In this document: positions 17,071 to 26,259 of the stretch, piece after piece
How positions within the stretch are numbered: the first letter of the stretch is position 1
How the letters are laid out: every line of letters starts with the position of its first letter
Program-made: the position numbers and the translations under genes
Source: VXRJ01 sp964636705
GTDB lineage: Bacteria > Acidobacteriota > Vicinamibacteria > Vicinamibacterales > UBA8438
Direction of reading: 5' to 3'
Assembly: GCA_964636705.1 (NCBI GenBank)
Contig: CAZWUJ010000023.1
Span: 1 to 64,000 of the forward strand
DNA length: 64,000 nt
Notes under the pieces: model-generated
Seen by the model: the letters and a program-made list of their open reading frames with translations, nothing else
What the model was told of the DNA's origin: nothing
The model's database searches: none

Positions 17071-19530
17071 GTGCGGTGTGCCTTGCGTCCATGTGTCCGA
17101 CCCTTCGTCGGCGCGTGGCTTCTTCGTATCGCGTGCGGAGCCGCGGCGCTGTTCTCCTGCCTTCCCGCGCCGGCCGTCGCGCAGCAGCCGGGAGAGCCGG
17201 CATTCGCCGCCGAAGAGGGACGTCGCCTCTTTCGCCGCTACTGTGTTTCCTGCCACAGCGATCGGCTCGAGACGGCCGGTTTCAGCCTGGACGGCATTCT
17301 GGACCGTCTTGACGCCGATGGCATCGCGTCGGAGGCGGAGGCATGGGAGAAGGTGGTGCAGAAGCTGCGGACCGCCACCATGCCGCCCGCGGATCGTCCC
17401 CAGCCCTCGGCGGAGGAGCGGGCGGCGGCGCTCAACTGGCTGACGTCCACGCTCGACGCCGCCGCGGATGCCGGGCCCAATCCGGGCCGGACCGAGACGC
17501 TCCGCCGGCTCAGCCGGACGGAGTACGGCAACGCCGTCCGCGACCTGCTCGCCCTCGAGATCGACGCCGAAGCGCTGTTGCCCCCCGACGAGTCGGGCCA
17601 CGGGTTCGACAACGTGATCCTGGGTGATCTGCCTCCGGCGCTGCTCGACCGCTATGTTTCCGCGGCGCGCCGCGTCAGCGCGCTGGCCGTGGGGGGCGCG
17701 CCGCCGTCGGTCGACAGCGTCGTGATCCGTGTGCCGCCTGACACGACGCAGGAGGCCCACGTGCCGGGGTTGCCGATCGGGACACGCGGCGGTCTGTCCT
17801 TCACCCACAATTTTCCCGCGGACGGCGAGTACGACATTCAGGTCCGGCTGGCCCGCAACCGGACCGGCAACATCGGCGGCCTGCGGGACCCCCGCCCGCA
17901 CGAACTCGAAGTGCTGCTCGACCGCTGGCCGATCGCCAACTTCACGGTGCAGCGGCCGGAGCGGCTTGTCGACGACCTGCATGTCGACGCCAACCTCAAG
18001 GTGCGCGTAGCAGCAACCGCCGGACCCCACGATGTGGGCGTGACGTTCGTTCAGAACGCCGCGTCCCTGATGGAGTCCGAGCGCCAGCCGCTGCAGTCCC
18101 ATTTCAACGAGACGCGGCATCCGCGTCAGACCCCCGCGGTCTACCAGGTGACGATCACCGGGCCGTACGAGCCGAAGGGGGCGAACGACACGCCGAGCCG
18201 GCGGCGCATCTTCGTTTGCCGGCCGGACGCGGCGAGCGCCGGCGGCCCTGACGGGGAGACGCTCGCGAGCGCCGCGAACGCGGAAGCGTGCGCCGACAAG
18301 ATTCTCTCGGCGCTGGCGCGGCGCGCTTACCGGCGCCCGGTTGTCGCGGCCGACCTCGAGACGCCCCTTGCGTTCTTCCGGGAGGGGCTGGCGGAGGCCG
18401 GTTTCGATGCGGGGATCGAGCGGGCCGTGAGCGCGGTGCTGATGAACCCCGAGTTTCTCCTCCGAGTCGAGGCGGATCCGCCGGACGCCGCGCCGGGCGA
18501 GCTCTACCGGGTCAGCGACCTGGAGCTGGCGTCGCGGCTGTCGTTCTTTCTCTGGAGCAGCATCCCCGACGACGAACTGCTCGACGCGGCCGAACGGGGC
18601 GGGCTGAGCGAGCCGGACGAGTTGGAGCGGCAGACGCGGCGGATGCTGGCCGACCCCCGCTCGTACAATCTCGCAAGCAACTTCGCGGGCCAGTGGCTCC
18701 AATTGCGTAACCTGCCGGCGGTCAGTCCCAACGGCCGGCTCTTCCCGGACTTCGACGACAACCTCCGGCAGGCTTTCCGCGAGGAGACCGAGCGCTTCGT
18801 CGACAGCGTGCTGCGCGAGGACCGGGGCGTCGCCGACCTCCTGCGGGCGGACTACACGTTCCTGAACGAACGGCTGGCGAAGCACTACGGGATCCCGGGT
18901 GTCTACGGCGCCCGCTTCCGGCGCGTCGATCTGGACGAGGACAGCCGCCGCGGCGGCCTTCTTCGGCACGGCAGCATCCTTTCGGTGACCTCCTACGCCA
19001 CCCGCACGTCGCCCGTCATCCGGGGCGTCTGGGTGCTGAGCAACATTTTCGGGGCGCCACCGCCCCCGCCCCTGCCGAATGTCCCCGCCCTCGAGGACGC
19101 CAAGGTGGATCCCAACCTGCCGCTGCGCGAGCGTCTGGCCGCGCACCGCGCGAACCCGGTCTGCGCTAACTGTCACCGGACGATAGATCCGGTCGGCTTC
19201 GCCCTGGAGAACTATGACGCGCTGGGCCGCTGGCGCGAATACGAACAGGACAATCCGTCCATCGACGTCTCGGGCGCCCTGCCGGGCGTCGGCGAGTTCG
19301 AGGGCATCGACGGGCTGGTGGACGGCCTGCTGGCCCGTTCCGACCTGTTCGCGGGAACGATTACCGAGAAACTGATGACTTTTGCCCTGGGTCGCGGCGT
19401 CGAGCACTTCGATCAGCCGGCGATCCGGGGGATCCTGCGCGACGCCGAGCCGGACGGCTACCAGTTGTCGTCGCTCGTTCTGGGTATTGTTCGGAGCGCA
19501 CCGTTTCAGATGAGGAAAGCGGAATCATGA
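17071..19530 (+). CDS. Secreted DUF1587/1592/1588/1585 cytochrome-type protein (819 aa)
   Basis: The domain order fits the planctomycete/acidobacterial family: N-terminal cytochrome-like module with CVSCH (C58-H62); DUF1587 around SRTEYGNAVRDLL; a carbohydrate-binding-like module around residues 215-330; DUF1595/1592 (RAYRRPVV, LNPEFLLR-like, SRLSFFLWSS); DUF1588 (RRGGLLRHGSILSVTSYATRTSPVIRG); then DUF1585 with a second heme motif CANCH (C698-H702) and the RTIDPVGFALENYD signature. The gene starts with GTG and has a signal peptide. It overlaps the DUF1552 gene by 4 nt. The family is secreted and uncharacterised, often found with DUF1552. Confidence 0.8.
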   Translation: MRCALRPCVRPFVGAWLLRIACGAAALFSCLPAPAVAQQPGEPAFAAEEGRRLFRRYCVSCHSDRLETAGFSLDGILDRLDADGIASEAEAWEKVVQKLRTATMPPADRPQPSAEERAAALNWLTSTLDAAADAGPNPGRTETLRRLSRTEYGNAVRDLLALEIDAEALLPPDESGHGFDNVILGDLPPALLDRYVSAARRVSALAVGGAPPSVDSVVIRVPPDTTQEAHVPGLPIGTRGGLSFTHNFPADGEYDIQVRLARNRTGNIGGLRDPRPHELEVLLDRWPIANFTVQRPERLVDDLHVDANLKVRVAATAGPHDVGVTFVQNAASLMESERQPLQSHFNETRHPRQTPAVYQVTITGPYEPKGANDTPSRRRIFVCRPDAASAGGPDGETLASAANAEACADKILSALARRAYRRPVVAADLETPLAFFREGLAEAGFDAGIERAVSAVLMNPEFLLRVEADPPDAAPGELYRVSDLELASRLSFFLWSSIPDDELLDAAERGGLSEPDELERQTRRMLADPRSYNLASNFAGQWLQLRNLPAVSPNGRLFPDFDDNLRQAFREETERFVDSVLREDRGVADLLRADYTFLNERLAKHYGIPGVYGARFRRVDLDEDSRRGGLLRHGSILSVTSYATRTSPVIRGVWVLSNIFGAPPPPPLPNVPALEDAKVDPNLPLRERLAAHRANPVCANCHRTIDPVGFALENYDALGRWREYEQDNPSIDVSGALPGVGEFEGIDGLVDGLLARSDLFAGTITEKLMTFALGRGVEHFDQPAIRGILRDAEPDGYQLSSLVLGIVRSAPFQMRKAES

Positions 19531-20870
19531 TCATCACCAAGACGGCCCTGCCGCGGCGCACGTTCCTGAAGGGCGCGGGCGCCGCGCTCGCCCTGCCGCT
19601 GCTCGACGCGATGGTGCCGGCCGCGACCGCTCTCGCGAAGACTCCCGCAAGTCCGGTTCCGCGGCTCGGCTTCGTCTTCATTCCGATGGGGTGCGACCAC
19701 GCCCGCTGGACGCCGTCCGATGACGAGCGGCTCGGGGAGTTGACACCGATCCTGAGTCCCCTCGAGCCGCTGAAGGATCAGGTGACGGTCATCACGAAGA
19801 TGGAGTTGCAGAACTCCTATCCGGGGACGCACGACACGTCCAACTCCGGCTTCCTGAGCGCGGCCTACGCCAAGCACACCGAGAGCTCGGACTACCACCT
19901 CGGAACGACCGTCGATCAGATCGCGGCGAAGAAGATCGGGCAGGAAACGCAGCTCGCGTCGCTCGAGCTGTCAATGGACCTGAATCCGCTCTCGGGCGTC
20001 TGCAACAACGGCTACGCCTGCGTCTACCAGAACTGCCTGTCGTGGTCGTCGCCGACCACTCCGCTCCCGTCCGAGGCGCATCCGCGCATCGTCTTCGAGC
20101 GCCTTTTCGGTGAGGGCGGCACGGCGGAGGAGCGGCAGGCGGCGCGCGCGAGCCGGGCCAGCCTGCTCGATGCGTTCGGCGACGACATTGCCCGGTTGAA
20201 GGGGAGGGTGGGTCCCGGCGATGGGGCGCGGATCGATCAGTATCTCGACAGCGTCCGTGAGATCGAGCGGCAGATCGAACGGGCCGAGGCGGGCGCGCTG
20301 AACAACGCGACGATCGACGCGGACCGGCCAGTCGGCGTTCCGACCGCGTTCGCCGACCACGCCCGGCTGATGTTCGAACTGCAGAAGCTGGCGTTCGAGG
20401 CGGACATCACGCGCATCATCACGTTCCAGTTGACGCGCGAGCTGAGCAACCGGACGTATCCGGAGATCGGCGTGCCGGATCCGCATCACCCGACCAGCCA
20501 CCACGGCGGCGATCCCGAGAAGCTTCTGAAGATCTCCAAGATCAGCACGTTTCACATGTCGCTGTTCGCGGAGTTCCTCGAGAAGATGCGGACGACGCCG
20601 GACGGCGACGGGTCGCTGCTCGACAGCACCATCTGCCTCTACGGCAGCGGCATGGGGAACCCGAGCCTGCACGACCACGTGGACCTTCCGATTCTGGTGG
20701 CGGGTGGCGCCGCATGCGGCCTGCGGGGTGGCCGCCACATCCGTTACACGAAGGGTACGCCGTTGGCCAACCTGCACCTGACGCTCCTCGACCGGGTGGG
20801 GGTGCACCTCGATCAGTTCGGCGACAGCACCGGCAAGGTGGAGAACCTGTTCGATGCCGTGCCGGTGTAG
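19527..20870 (+). CDS. Tat-exported DUF1552 protein (447 aa)
   Basis: A twin-arginine signal (PRRTFLKGAGAALALPLLDAM) precedes a DUF1552 body. Family segments include FIPMGCDHARWTP, NSYPGTHDTSNSGFLS, TTVDQIAAKKIG, a SLELSMD strand and, near the C-terminus, LYGSGMGNPSLHDHVDLPILVAGG. The fold is related to alkaline-phosphatase/sulfatase-like DUF1501 proteins, but no catalytic assignment is safe. The start overlaps the DUF1592 stop (ATGA), a pairing well known in Planctomycetes and Acidobacteria. Likely a periplasmic partner of the preceding heme protein. Confidence 0.8.
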   Translation: MIITKTALPRRTFLKGAGAALALPLLDAMVPAATALAKTPASPVPRLGFVFIPMGCDHARWTPSDDERLGELTPILSPLEPLKDQVTVITKMELQNSYPGTHDTSNSGFLSAAYAKHTESSDYHLGTTVDQIAAKKIGQETQLASLELSMDLNPLSGVCNNGYACVYQNCLSWSSPTTPLPSEAHPRIVFERLFGEGGTAEERQAARASRASLLDAFGDDIARLKGRVGPGDGARIDQYLDSVREIERQIERAEAGALNNATIDADRPVGVPTAFADHARLMFELQKLAFEADITRIITFQLTRELSNRTYPEIGVPDPHHPTSHHGGDPEKLLKISKISTFHMSLFAEFLEKMRTTPDGDGSLLDSTICLYGSGMGNPSLHDHVDLPILVAGGAACGLRGGRHIRYTKGTPLANLHLTLLDRVGVHLDQFGDSTGKVENLFDAVPV

Positions 20871-20901
20871 CGCACGGCGCGAAGCAGCGGGGAGACGAGC
20901 C

Positions 20902-22500
20902 ATGACCTGGGGACGAAGGGTGCAAACCGCCGGGCGTTGCGCCGCAGTGCCGATCCTGATGCTTGCCTTTGCGGGCCTCGTGGGCGTCGCGACGGTGGCG
21001 CGGGTGTCGGCGGCGGAGAACGGCGCCGTTGCGGATGCGGTGGAAACCCTCGGCGCCGGCGAGCGGACGGAGCGCGTCCGTGCGCTGATCGCCGAGGGGG
21101 CCGACGTCAACGACGCGCAGGTGGACGGCATGACCGGCCTGCACTGGGCCGCCTACCACGACGACACCGCCACCGCGCGACTGTTGATCGACGCGGGCGC
21201 GGACGTCGATGCCACAAACCGCTACGGCGTGCCGCCGTTGTCGCTTGCCGCGACCAATGCCAACGGGGCACTCGTTTCCGCCTTGCTCGACGCGGGGGCG
21301 GACCCGAACGTCGCGCTGGAGGGGGGCGAGACGGTCCTCATGACGGCCGCGCGCACCGGCAGCGCCGAGGCGGTGCGGGCGCTGCTCGCGGCCGGCGCCG
21401 ATCCGAACGCGACCGAGCGGCGCGGCCAGACGGCCCTGATGTGGGCGGCCGCCGAGGGCCACAACGACATCGTCCACACGCTGATCGAGACCGGCGCGCC
21501 GATTGAGACAACGCTCCCTTCGGGTTTCAACGCGATGTTCTTCGCAGTCCGCGAAGGGCACATCGATGTCGTCTCGACGCTGCTGGACGCCGGTGTCGAC
21601 GTCAACGCGGTCCTCGAGCGGGGCGACGTGCCGTTGGACGAGGCGGTCAACAACGCCACCTTCCGTCCCGTGAGAAGGGGCATGAGCCCGCTGCTGCTGG
21701 CGGTTCGCAACGGCCATTTCGAACTGGCGCTCGCGCTCGTGCGGGCGGGCGCCGATCCGAACGACACGCGGACCGGTTTCGCCCCGCTGCACACGATCAC
21801 CTGGGTTCGGAAACCGGATGCCAGCGACAATGGCGACCCGGCCCCGATCGGCTCGGGCGGCGTCACCAGCCTGGAGTTCGTTCGCGAGATGATCGCCCTG
21901 GGCGCCGACGTCAACCTGCAACTGGCCGACAACGCGCCGCGCGTGCCGAACACCGCGTCCAGCTTCGGAACCGGCGGCACAACCACCTTCGCCCTCGCGG
22001 CGGACCGGGCGGACGTCCCGCTGATGAACCTGCTGCTCGAGCTCGGCGCCGATCCGTTGATGCCGAACGCGGAGGGGAGCACGCCGCTGATGGCGGCGGC
22101 CGGCCTCGGCACCGGGGCGCCGGAAGAGGAAGCGGGCACCGAGGAAGAAGCGTACCAGGCGGTCGAGCTGCTGCTGGAGCTGGGCGCGGACATCAACGCG
22201 GTCGACGACAAGGGCGACACCGCGATGCATGGCGCCGCCTACGGCAGCTTCCCGAGCGTCGTGCAGTTGCTGTCGGACAACGGCGCCGACATCGAGGTGT
22301 GGAACATCCCCAACAACCTGGGACGCACGCCGCTCTACATCGCGGAGGGCCACCGTGGCGGACTGCCGCGCCAGTCACGCGAGACGATCGCCGTTATCAC
22401 CGCGCTGATGGACGGCGCGGGCGTCTCGACTGAAGGCCAGCGCCCGGAGATCATCGACATCTACGCGCCGAAGCCGAAGGAAGACACGCCTCAGCAGTAG
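20902..22500 (+). CDS. Secreted ankyrin-repeat protein (532 aa)
   Basis: A signal peptide (about residues 1-35, ending near VSAAENG) is followed by ankyrin repeats almost to the C-terminus. Units of the form GxTALMWAAAEGHxDIVxxLIExGA occur at least nine times, the last ones separated by an acidic insert (PEEEAGTEEEAY). ATG 20902 was chosen because it starts the signal peptide. The gene lies 31 nt after the DUF1552 gene on the same strand, so it probably belongs to the same operon. Periplasmic ankyrin proteins act as protein-protein scaffolds; the partner here is likely the DUF1592/DUF1552 pair, by inference. Confidence 0.75.
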   Translation: MTWGRRVQTAGRCAAVPILMLAFAGLVGVATVARVSAAENGAVADAVETLGAGERTERVRALIAEGADVNDAQVDGMTGLHWAAYHDDTATARLLIDAGADVDATNRYGVPPLSLAATNANGALVSALLDAGADPNVALEGGETVLMTAARTGSAEAVRALLAAGADPNATERRGQTALMWAAAEGHNDIVHTLIETGAPIETTLPSGFNAMFFAVREGHIDVVSTLLDAGVDVNAVLERGDVPLDEAVNNATFRPVRRGMSPLLLAVRNGHFELALALVRAGADPNDTRTGFAPLHTITWVRKPDASDNGDPAPIGSGGVTSLEFVREMIALGADVNLQLADNAPRVPNTASSFGTGGTTTFALAADRADVPLMNLLLELGADPLMPNAEGSTPLMAAAGLGTGAPEEEAGTEEEAYQAVELLLELGADINAVDDKGDTAMHGAAYGSFPSVVQLLSDNGADIEVWNIPNNLGRTPLYIAEGHRGGLPRQSRETIAVITALMDGAGVSTEGQRPEIIDIYAPKPKEDTPQQ

Positions 22501-22541
22501 GGTGCTCACGGTGAGGCGGTGTCCACGCCGGCAGGAAGTAT

Positions 22542-22577
22542 GCCGGCCTGGAGGCCGGCGCACCAGGCCGGCGCACC
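22542..22577. repeat. Intergenic palindrome with 13-bp tandem repeat
   Basis: GCCGGCCT (22542-22549), GG, AGGCCGGC (22552-22559) form a perfect palindromic arm pair. The right arm is the start of a 13-bp unit AGGCCGGCGCACC that is repeated directly in tandem (22552-22564 and 22565-22577). It lies between the ankyrin gene and the dihydropyrimidinase gene and looks like a small REP-type intergenic element. Confidence 0.5.
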
Positions 22578-22615
22578 AGACGGGGCGCCCCAGGGACCGG
22601 CGCGTGGGAGAGTGG

Positions 22616-24088
22616 ATGAGGGTACTGATCAGGAACGGCCGGATCGTGACTGCGGTCGACGACTACCGGGCCGACGTCTTCATCGACGGCGAGACGGTCG
22701 CCGTAGTCGGTCGTGACCTCACACTTCCCGCCGATCGGACCATCGATGCGACCGACCGGCTCGTGATACCCGGCGGCGTTGATCCGCATACCCACATGGA
22801 GATGCCGTTCGGCGGCACCGAATCGTCCGACACGTTCGAGACCGGCACCCGGGCCGCCGCCTTTGGCGGCACGACGAGCATCGTCGACTTCGCGATCCAG
22901 AGCCGGGGCGCCTCGACCCTGGCCGGCCTGGACACGTGGCACGCCAAGGCGGCCGGACACGCGGCGATTGACTACGCGTTTCACATGATCGTCACCGACC
23001 TGCCTGGCCAGCGGGTTCCGGAACTGCGTCGTCTGGCGGACGAAGGCGTGACCAGCTACAAGCTCTTCATGGCCTATCCGGATGTGCTTCTGTCCGACGA
23101 CGCCACGATCTTCCGGGCCATGCGCAAGGCGGGTGAGGACGGGACGCTCGTCTGCATGCACGCCGAGAACGGCGTCGTGATTGACGAGCTCGTCAAGATC
23201 GCGCTCGCCGAGGGAAAGGTCGAACCGAAATACCACGCGTTGACGCGGCCCACACGACTGGAAGGGGAGGGGGCGCATCGGGCGCTGGCGATTGCCGAGG
23301 TCGCGCACGCCCCCGTCTACATCGTGCACCTGAGCTGCTACGACGCGCTGACCGAACTGCGCCGGGCGCAGGAGCGCGGTGTCATGGCGCACGCCGAGAC
23401 CTGCCCGCAATATCTGCTCCTCGACATCGGCGCCTACGACGAGCCGGACTTCGGCGGCGCCAAGTACGTCATGACGCCGCCGCTACGGGAGAAGTGGAAC
23501 CAGGACGAGTTGTGGCGGGGGCTACGCGCCAGGAATCTGGATGTCATCTCGACCGATCACTGCCCCTTCTGCCTGCGCGAGCAGAAGGAGCTGGGCCGGA
23601 ACGACTTCAGCCGGATTCCCAACGGCGGGCCGGGCGTCGAGAACCGGATGAGCCTCATCTTTCACCACGGCGTCAACGCCGGCCGCATCGACGTCAACCG
23701 GTTCGTGGAGATCACCTCCACCGCCCCCGCCCGCATCTTCGGCATGTTCCCGCGCAAGGGAACCATCGCAGTCGGCTCCGACGCGGACATCGTCGTCTTC
23801 GATCCGGAGCGCGAGGTCACGATCAGCAGCGGCGATCCCCACACGCATCACATGAACGTCGACTACAGCCCCTATGAAGGCTTCCGCGTGCGGGGCTATC
23901 CCGAGACCGTGCTGTCGAGAGGCCGCGTCGTCATCGAGAACGGCGTGTACGTCGGCCGGGCCGGGGATGGGGAGTTCATCAAGCGGGGTCCGTACGGCGG
24001 CGCGTATGCGCCGCACGCGGGCACGCTGCGGCAGAACGCGGCGGCGGGTGGCGGTGGGGTCCCGCGGGCGACCGCGAGGGGAGTCTGA
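22616..24088 (+). CDS. hydA: Dihydropyrimidinase (490 aa)
   Basis: Cyclic amidohydrolase of the dihydropyrimidinase/hydantoinase family. It converts 5,6-dihydrouracil or dihydrothymine to the N-carbamoyl-beta-amino acid. Visible features are the metal motif PHTHMEMPFGG near residues 58-68, the carboxylated-lysine segment SYKLFMAYP, metal His residues in HAENG and YIVHLSCY, and STDHCPF with the metal Asp. A YSPYEGFRVRGYP C-terminal signature is typical. ATG 22616 was chosen because it starts the usual MRVLIRNGRIV strand. Length is normal (about 460-500 aa). It is followed by the remnants of preT and preA, so it is the second enzyme of a reductive pyrimidine degradation locus. Confidence 0.9.
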   Translation: MRVLIRNGRIVTAVDDYRADVFIDGETVAVVGRDLTLPADRTIDATDRLVIPGGVDPHTHMEMPFGGTESSDTFETGTRAAAFGGTTSIVDFAIQSRGASTLAGLDTWHAKAAGHAAIDYAFHMIVTDLPGQRVPELRRLADEGVTSYKLFMAYPDVLLSDDATIFRAMRKAGEDGTLVCMHAENGVVIDELVKIALAEGKVEPKYHALTRPTRLEGEGAHRALAIAEVAHAPVYIVHLSCYDALTELRRAQERGVMAHAETCPQYLLLDIGAYDEPDFGGAKYVMTPPLREKWNQDELWRGLRARNLDVISTDHCPFCLREQKELGRNDFSRIPNGGPGVENRMSLIFHHGVNAGRIDVNRFVEITSTAPARIFGMFPRKGTIAVGSDADIVVFDPEREVTISSGDPHTHHMNVDYSPYEGFRVRGYPETVLSRGRVVIENGVYVGRAGDGEFIKRGPYGGAYAPHAGTLRQNAAAGGGGVPRATARGV

Positions 24089-24090
24089 AC

Positions 24091-25294
24091 GTGGCGAACT
24101 CCACTTCGACACCCGGCGTCGCGGCCGGCCGTCTGCCGGACCGGGCCTACGCCGAGAACTTCGCCGACCGGCATGCCCCATGCCGCCGCCAGGACCATCT
24201 TCGACCAGAACATCCTGGGCGGCATGTGCGCGCGGGCCTGCCCCACGGAGACGCTCTGCGAGCAGGCCTGCGTCCGCGAGGCGGCCGAAGGGAAACCGGT
24301 CGAGATCGGCCGCCTCCAGCGCTATGCAACCGACGCCCTGATGGCGCGGGGCGCGCATCCCTACCGGCGAGCCGACGCCACGGGCCGGCGCGTCGCGGTC
24401 GTCGGAGCCGGGCCGGCGGGGCTGGCCTGCGCCCACCGGCTTGCCATGAAGGGCCACGCGGTGACCCTGTTCGACGCGCGCGCCAAGGCGGGCGGACTCA
24501 ACGAGTTCGGAATCGCCCGCTACAAGACCGTCGACCGTTTCGCGGAACGGGAGGTCGAGTGGTTGCTCGGCATCGGTGGAATCACGGTCGAGTTGGGACG
24601 GCGTCTGGGAGGCGATCTGACGCTCGACGGGCTTGCGGGCGACTACGACGCGATCTTTCTGGGCATCGGACTCGGCGGCGTCAACGCACTTGGGGTCGAT
24701 GGCGATGGCCTCCGGAACGTGTCCGATGCCATCGATTTCATTGCCGAGCTGCGCCAGACCAGCGACTTGGCGGGGCTTCCGGTGGGGCGTCGCGTCGTAG
24801 TCATCGGCGGCGGCATGACGGCTATCGACGCGGCGGTCCAGGCGAGGCTCTTGGGCGCCGAAGACGTGGCAATCGTCTACCGGCAAGGACGAGAGCGGAT
24901 GGGCGCGTCCGCCTACGAGCAGGATCTCGCGACGTCGCGGGGCGTGCGCATCGTAACCAATGCCCGTCCGGTGCAGCTGGTGGCGGACGGCCGAGTGCGT
25001 GCGGTGGAGTTTGTTCGTACCGAGGACGTGCCGCGCGGTTTCCGGGACACCGGGGAGACGTTCCGGCTACGTGCCGATCAGGTATTCAAGGCGATCGGGC
25101 AGACACTCGAGCCATCCGACGCGGGGCTGGTGCTCGAAGGCCGCAAGATTCGGACCACGGGTCCGGGACGCACCAGCCGGCCGGGTGTCTGGGCGGGCGG
25201 CGACTGCGTCGCGGCGGGCGACGACCTGGTGGTTACCGCAGTCGCCCAGGGACGCGACGCGGCCCAAGACATCCATTTCGCCCTTATGGGCTGA
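24091..25294 (+). pseudogene. preT: preT-like dihydropyrimidine dehydrogenase subunit with internal deletion and frameshift
   Basis: GTG 24091, preceded by GGGGAG, starts the expected N-terminus ending RAYAENFADRHAP. At about 24177 the sequence jumps frame into HAAARTIFDQNILGGMC, which in PreT/GltD-type proteins lies some 45 residues further on. The first Fe-S cysteine set (normally SRCxxCxxAPCxxACP) is therefore missing. The second set (CARACPTETLCEQAC), the GAGPAGLACA dinucleotide motif, the IGGGMTAID second motif and the C-terminal GGDCVAAGDDLV are intact. CATGCC occurs on both sides of the junction, 7 nt apart. An ATG at 24173 could still yield a 373-aa fragment. It is either a true deletion or an assembly collapse. 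Confidence 0.75.
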
Positions 25295-25312
25295 CCTCTG
25301 GGGTTTCGCGAC

Positions 25313-26181
25313 ATGGCATCACTGGCAGCCGACTTTCTCGGCATCCGTTCTCCCAATCCGTTCTGGCTCGCCTCGGGACCGCCGACCGACAAGGAGTACA
25401 ACGTCCGGCGCGGGTTTGAGGCAGGCTGGGGTGGCGTCGTCTGGAAGACCCTCGCGGAGGACGGACCACCGCTCGTCAACTCAACACCGTGAATTCGATC
25501 ACGTCCGTCAATCTCGACACGTTCAGTCCCGAGCCCTCCATCGACGGGAAGGGGAGCCACGGTGGCTACGCCGGTCAGGCCATAAAGCCGATTGGGCTGC
25601 ACATGGTGGCGGAAGTTGCCCGGGATCCCGCTACCGCGCGCCTGCCCATTTCGGGGATCGGCGGCATCACCACCTGGCGCGACGCCGCGGAGTACATCGC
25701 CCTCGGCTGCGGCACCGTCCAAGTGTGCACGGCAGCCATGGCCTACGGCTTCCGGATCGTTCAGGAGATGGTCTCGGGGCTGGAGCTCTGGATGGACGAC
25801 AAGGGGTATGCGCGGCTGAGCGACTTCCGGGGGCGAGCGGCGCGAAATGTCGTCGACTGGCAGTACCTGAACCTCAACTATGTCGCCAAGGCGAACATCC
25901 ATCAGGAGCATTGCATCCAGTGCGGGCGTTGTTACGCCGCGTGCGAGGACACGTCCCATCAGTCGATCGCCATCCGACACGGTCGCGTCTTCGAGGTGAT
26001 CGAGGAGGAATGCGTCGCTTGCAACCTGTGTGTAATCGTTTGTCCGGTGGAGGGCTGCATCTCGATGGATGCGTTGCCGGCCGGGGCAGTGGATCAGCGT
26101 ACCGGACAAGTGGTCGGCGAGTACGCCAATTGGACCACCCATCCCAACAACCCCACCGCGCGCTCGGACCGCGAGTCCTGA
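25313..26181 (+). pseudogene. preA: preA-like dihydropyrimidine dehydrogenase subunit with large internal deletion
   Basis: ATG 25313 starts a normal PreA N-terminus (FLGIRSPNPFWLASGPPT, GWGGVVWKTLAEDGPPLVN), then hits a stop at 25490-25492. From about 25480 in another frame the protein resumes at LNTVNSITSVNLD and continues through KGSHGGYAG, ISGIGGITTW and two ferredoxin motifs (CIQCGRCYAAC, CVACNLCVIVC) to 26181. About 130-145 residues of the TIM barrel, including the catalytic-cysteine region, are absent compared with PreA. TCAAC is directly duplicated at the junction. It would be non-functional as read; the partner preT next to it has a similar defect. Confidence 0.75.
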
Positions 26182-26259
26182 CGTCCTCGTGTCAGCCAGT
26201 TCAGGAACGCGTGACGTGTGCCTACTACCGTACTGAATTGGTAGCACGGCGGGTCCGGT

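Noticed and set aside
22502..22615. N-terminal extension of dihydropyrimidinase by 38 codons
   Set aside because: The extension runs through an intergenic repeat and lacks family similarity; ATG 22616 begins the conserved first strand.
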